NCBI GenBank assembly: GCA_019413245.1
Contig: DXNX01000093.1
Location: 1-9,279 of the forward strand
DNA: 9,279 nucleotides
Origin: Oscillospiraceae bacterium
Lineage (GTDB): Bacteria; Bacillota; Clostridia; Oscillospirales; Ruminococcaceae
Direction of reading: 5' to 3'
Of the stretch, positions 6,588 through 9,279 are shown piece after piece (position 1 is the first letter of the stretch; each line of letters opens with the position of its first letter). A program made the translations under genes and the position numbers. The notes under the pieces were generated by a model. The model ran no database searches and had not been told where the DNA came from. It saw only the letters and a list, made by a program, of their open reading frames with translations.

Positions 6588-8417
6588 ATGGCTATGGAAT
6601 TTTTGCCCCAGCCGAAACGGGTGGACCACCGGGACGGCGGTTTCGCCCTGACCCCCCACACCCGGGTGGTCCTGTGCCCCGGCACCGCGCCGGAGGCCCT
6701 GCTCTATGCCCAGATGCTGCAAAACGCCCTGCGGGACTACGCCGGGCTCACCCCGGCCCTGGGCCGGGGAGCCGCAGCGGCCGGGGAGATCGCCCTGACC
6801 GTTGACCCTCAGCAGAAACCCGCCCACTACACCCTCACGGTGGCGCCGGAAGGCGTCACCCTGGCGGCGGGGGACGACGAAGCCCTGTGCAACGGCGTCC
6901 AGACCCTCATCCAGCTGGTGGAGCGCTGCGGCGCGGTGCTGCCCGCCCTGTTTGTGGAGGACTGGCCCGACCTGCCCAACCGCGGGTACTACCAGGACTG
7001 CTCCCGGGGCCGGGTGCCCAAGCTCAGCTACCTGAAACGGGTGGCCGACCTGCTCTGCCGCTACAAGATCAACCAGTGGCAGCTGTACATCGAGCATACC
7101 TATCTCTTCCGGGACCTGTCCGAAGCCTGGCGGGACGACACCCCCCTGACCGCCGATGAAATTCTGGAACTGGACGCCTACTGCGCCGCCCGGCATATCG
7201 AGCTGGTGCCCTCTTTGTCCACCTTCGGCCACATGTACAAGATCCTGTCCACCAAGACCTGCTGTGACCTGTGCGAGCTGCCGGATTCCGAAAAGGTGCC
7301 CTTCTCCTACACCTACGCCGGGTGGCACCATACCCTGAACGCCTCCGACCCCGATGTGGTGGAGTTCGTGAAGAAGCTCATCGACGAGTACCGGGCGCTG
7401 TTCCGCTCCAACAAGTTCAACATCTGCGCCGACGAGACCTTCGACCTGGGCAAGGGCCGCAGCAAGGCCCTGGCCGACGAACTGGGGGAGAAGACCCTCT
7501 ATGTCCGCCATGTCAAGGCCCTGTGCGAGTACCTGGTGTCCCAGGGCTGCACCCCCATGTTCTGGGGCGACATCATGTGGCGCTTCCCCCAGAGCTGCGC
7601 CGAGCTGCCCAAGGAGACCATCTGCCTGAACTGGGGCTACCTGCCCAACCAGCGGGAAAACGAGATCCGGGACATCGCCGCCAGCGGCATCACCCAGTAT
7701 GCCTGCCCGGGCGTCTGCGGCTGGAACCGCTGGGTGCCCCTGTACCGGTATGCGTACAGCAACATCCGGGCCATGTGCCACCATGCCCACAAGTACGGGG
7801 CCATCGGCCTGCTGAATACCGACTGGGGCGACTACGGCCACATCAATGACCCCCGCCTGACCATCCCCGGCATCCTGTACGGGGCGGCTTTCGGCTGGAA
7901 CGCCGAGCCGGTGGAGATGGAGGAGCTGAACGAGGCGGTCTCCCGCATCGGCTACGGCGATACCTCCGGCCAGCTCATGGCCGCCATGACAGAACTGTCT
8001 GACCATGAAGTTTTTGACTGGCAGCACGCGGTGAACTGGATCGAGGGCGACGACGCCCGCCGCGCCGAGCTGCTGGCCGAGCTGGACCTGACCAAAGTGC
8101 CCGAAGCCAACGCCGCCGTGGCCGCGGCCCGGGACCGGGTGCTGGCCTGCTCCGCCGCCCTGCCTGCCGGGCAGAAAGAGATCGTCTCCATCGCCTGCGT
8201 CACCGCCGAGAGCGTGACGCTGTGGAACGAGATCGGCGCCTGGCTCACCGGCCCCCGGGAAGCAGACCCTGAACTGGCCGCCCGGCTGGAACACTGGTAC
8301 GCCGTGTACCTGGTCCAGTGGCGTCAGGTCAGCAAGGAGAGCGGTCTGCCCAACCTGACCCGCCTCATCGTGCGGTACGCCGACCTGCTGCGGCACCGCC
8401 AGTACGGAAAGGTGTAA
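6588..8417 (+). CDS. GH20 beta-N-acetylhexosaminidase, divergent
   Basis: This 609-aa protein is assigned to glycoside hydrolase family 20, which removes terminal beta-GlcNAc or beta-GalNAc by substrate-assisted catalysis. Residues about 1-110 look like the small alpha/beta domain that precedes GH20 barrels (ALCNGVQTLIQLV is typical). The barrel starts near residue 118 with NRGYYQDCSRGRVP. The catalytic Asp-Glu pair is Asp282-Glu283 in NICADETFDLGKG, replacing the textbook HxGGDE form. Trp326 (MFWGDIMW), Trp349 (LNWGY) and Trp413 through Tyr416 (DWGDYG) are candidate walls of the N-acetyl pocket. The last 150 or so residues are largely helical. It lacks a signal peptide, unlike secreted members, so it should act on imported oligosaccharides; cytoplasmic GH20C of Streptococcus pneumoniae may be a comparable enzyme (from memory). 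Placed after GH38 and GH130 genes, trimming GlcNAc from N-glycan antennae is a sensible role. Sugar and linkage preference are not established. Confidence 0.88.
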   Translation: MAMEFLPQPKRVDHRDGGFALTPHTRVVLCPGTAPEALLYAQMLQNALRDYAGLTPALGRGAAAAGEIALTVDPQQKPAHYTLTVAPEGVTLAAGDDEALCNGVQTLIQLVERCGAVLPALFVEDWPDLPNRGYYQDCSRGRVPKLSYLKRVADLLCRYKINQWQLYIEHTYLFRDLSEAWRDDTPLTADEILELDAYCAARHIELVPSLSTFGHMYKILSTKTCCDLCELPDSEKVPFSYTYAGWHHTLNASDPDVVEFVKKLIDEYRALFRSNKFNICADETFDLGKGRSKALADELGEKTLYVRHVKALCEYLVSQGCTPMFWGDIMWRFPQSCAELPKETICLNWGYLPNQRENEIRDIAASGITQYACPGVCGWNRWVPLYRYAYSNIRAMCHHAHKYGAIGLLNTDWGDYGHINDPRLTIPGILYGAAFGWNAEPVEMEELNEAVSRIGYGDTSGQLMAAMTELSDHEVFDWQHAVNWIEGDDARRAELLAELDLTKVPEANAAVAAARDRVLACSAALPAGQKEIVSIACVTAESVTLWNEIGAWLTGPREADPELAARLEHWYAVYLVQWRQVSKESGLPNLTRLIVRYADLLRHRQYGKV

Positions 8418-8422
8418 GCGCC

Positions 8423-8430
8423 GGGAGGGG
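8423..8430 (+). promoter_or_regulatory. Shine-Dalgarno site of the transporter gene, within a palindrome
   Basis: GGGAGGGG lies 6 bases before the ATG at 8437. Its last four G residues are also the left half of the palindrome GGGGTACCCC (8427-8436), which ends directly at the start codon, so the ribosome site could be partly hidden by local pairing. Confidence 0.65.
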
Positions 8431-8436
8431 TACCCC

Positions 8437-9279
8437 ATGGGCTTGTTCAAATCGTTGTTTTTCCCTGCGCAGGCCCCCACCGAAGCACAGCTGCAGTCCG
8501 GCCGCCGCTGCCTTGTGGCGGAAGGCACCGTGGCCGCCGTCATCTACTCCATCGGCACCGGCAACTTTCTGGCCGGGTATCTCAGCTGCCTGGGCGCGTC
8601 CATTTCCTTCTGCGCCCTGGTGGCCATGATCCCCCAGCTGGGCTGTGTGCTGCAGTTTCTGTCGCCTTTCGTGTTCGAGCGCATCCACCACCGCAAACTG
8701 GCCATCTGGCTCATGTGCGTGGTCTACCGGTTCTCTCTGGCTGTGGTGCTGATGGTGCCCCTGGTGGTGCCGGGCGCCGCCCACGCCCGGGTGGTGGTGC
8801 TGGTCCTGTATACCCTTTCCTTTTTCTCTGCCGGTCTGGTCACCCCGGGGCTCCAGCATATGACCCTGGGTCTGGCACCGGACGGCGCCCGCGGGCAGTT
8901 CTTCGCCCGCAAAGACATCGTGGCCGCCTGTGTGAACAGTGCGGCCACCCTGCTGCTGGGCCGCCAGCTGGATTACTTCACCGCCGCCGGAAAGCCCTAC
9001 ACCGGCTTTCTGGTCATCGGCGGGGTGTGCTTTGCCCTGGCTCTGGCCGATGCCGTACTGCTGGCCCTGGTGCATGAAAATCCCGTCCAGTTCGTCAGCC
9101 GCATGCGCCCCGCCGACATTCTGCGCCCGGTGCGGGACCCCGTGTTCCGCCCGCTGCTGCTCTACTCGGTGCTGGGCGGACTGGCCGGCGGCCTGGCCAC
9201 GCCGTTCCTTTCGGTGTACCAGCTGCGGGTGCTGGGCCTCAGCCATACCTTCATCACCTCGGTGGGGGTGGTGTCGGCG
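8437..9279 (+). CDS. MFS transporter (3' partial)
   Basis: This frame is open from the ATG at 8437 to the right edge, giving 281 residues without a stop. It encodes an integral membrane protein of the major facilitator superfamily. Hydrophobic segments lie at roughly residues 28-50, 56-77, 88-112, 117-138, 159-176, 190-212 and 237-262, with an eighth starting at the edge. The basic loop between the second and third (PFVFERIHHRK, about 77-87) sits where MFS motif A belongs, in a degenerate form. The polar stretch at about 213-236 (VHENP through RPVRDP) fits the cytoplasmic loop between the two six-helix halves. A full protein would have about 400 residues. The start follows the GH20 stop by 19 bases, so it is probably co-transcribed. 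It could import a glycan fragment or export a sugar product, but no substrate can be read from the sequence. Confidence 0.85.
   Translation, partial: MGLFKSLFFPAQAPTEAQLQSGRRCLVAEGTVAAVIYSIGTGNFLAGYLSCLGASISFCALVAMIPQLGCVLQFLSPFVFERIHHRKLAIWLMCVVYRFSLAVVLMVPLVVPGAAHARVVVLVLYTLSFFSAGLVTPGLQHMTLGLAPDGARGQFFARKDIVAACVNSAATLLLGRQLDYFTAAGKPYTGFLVIGGVCFALALADAVLLALVHENPVQFVSRMRPADILRPVRDPVFRPLLLYSVLGGLAGGLATPFLSVYQLRVLGLSHTFITSVGVVSA

Larger units (their letters stand above)
2..9279 (+). other. Putative N-glycan/mannoside utilisation operon
   Basis: All five genes run in the same direction with gaps of 31, 39, 51 and 19 bases, each preceded by its own ribosome site where visible. No T-rich terminator hairpin or plausible promoter separates them. 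The operon continues beyond both edges, since the first and last genes are cut. Regulator, importer, endoglycosidase and mannose-1-phosphate or GlcNAc catabolic genes are not in this window and may lie outside it. Confidence 0.75.

Noticed and set aside
6011..6805. Forward open frame bridging the GH38 and GH20 genes
   Set aside because: It overlaps both real genes in another frame and gives an Arg/Pro/Gly-rich product without recognisable motifs; a GC-rich shadow.
2397..8543. Very long open frame on the reverse strand (about 2048 codons)
   Set aside because: It is in exact codon register with three + strand enzyme genes that avoid TTA, CTA and TCA, so no reverse stops arise. Its composition is low-complexity (rich in Gly, Val, Ala, His and Gln) with no domain I recognise, whereas the + strand genes carry full catalytic motifs.
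8365..9246. Reverse-strand open frame opposite the transporter gene
   Set aside because: It lies opposite a continuous hydrophobic MFS reading frame with a good ribosome site; the reverse product is Gln/His/Gly-rich with no recognisable domain.

Overview
The window is a GC-rich stretch packed with genes, all on the + strand. It holds five coding regions: one truncated at the left edge, three complete, and one truncated at the right edge. Gaps between genes are only 19 to 51 bases, each gene start visible in the window has a purine-rich Shine-Dalgarno sequence, and I see no internal terminator or convincing promoter. The whole looks like one polycistronic glycan-utilisation operon. The strong Shine-Dalgarno sites, the GC-biased third codon positions and the protein styles (cytoplasmic GH38, GH130 and GH20 enzymes without signal peptides) suggest a GC-rich gut Clostridia member of the Faecalibacterium/Gemmiger/Subdoligranulum kind. 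That placement is inference, not proof.

Layout: (1) 2-2374, a GH38-superfamily putative alpha-mannosidase of the divergent HSHTDIGYT type, probably lacking only a few N-terminal residues; (2) 2406-3395, a GH130 beta-mannoside phosphorylase of 329 aa; (3) 3435-6536, a full-length 1033-aa GH38 alpha-mannosidase of the cytosolic Ams1/MAN2C1 type; (4) 6588-8417, a divergent GH20 beta-N-acetylhexosaminidase of 609 aa; (5) 8437 to the right edge, the first 281 residues of a major facilitator superfamily transporter.

How they fit together: GH20 can remove terminal beta-GlcNAc, the two GH38-type enzymes can remove alpha-mannose, and GH130 can phosphorolyse the remaining beta-mannoside, such as Man-beta-1,4-GlcNAc, to alpha-mannose-1-phosphate plus the acceptor sugar. 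That set matches intracellular dismantling of an imported N-glycan fragment. Complete enzymes lack signal peptides, so substrate would have to be imported, and an endo-beta-N-acetylglucosaminidase would have to act first; neither an endoglycosidase nor an ABC importer lies inside this window. The pathway is inferred from family membership and co-localisation.

I see no RNA genes, mobile elements, CRISPR arrays or phage features, and no gene-free stretch longer than 51 bases. The most useful second looks are the divergent GH38-like enzyme, the divergent GH20 active-site region, the intact phosphate pocket of the GH130, and the apparent total avoidance of TTA, CTA and TCA codons, which produces a very long but spurious antisense reading frame.
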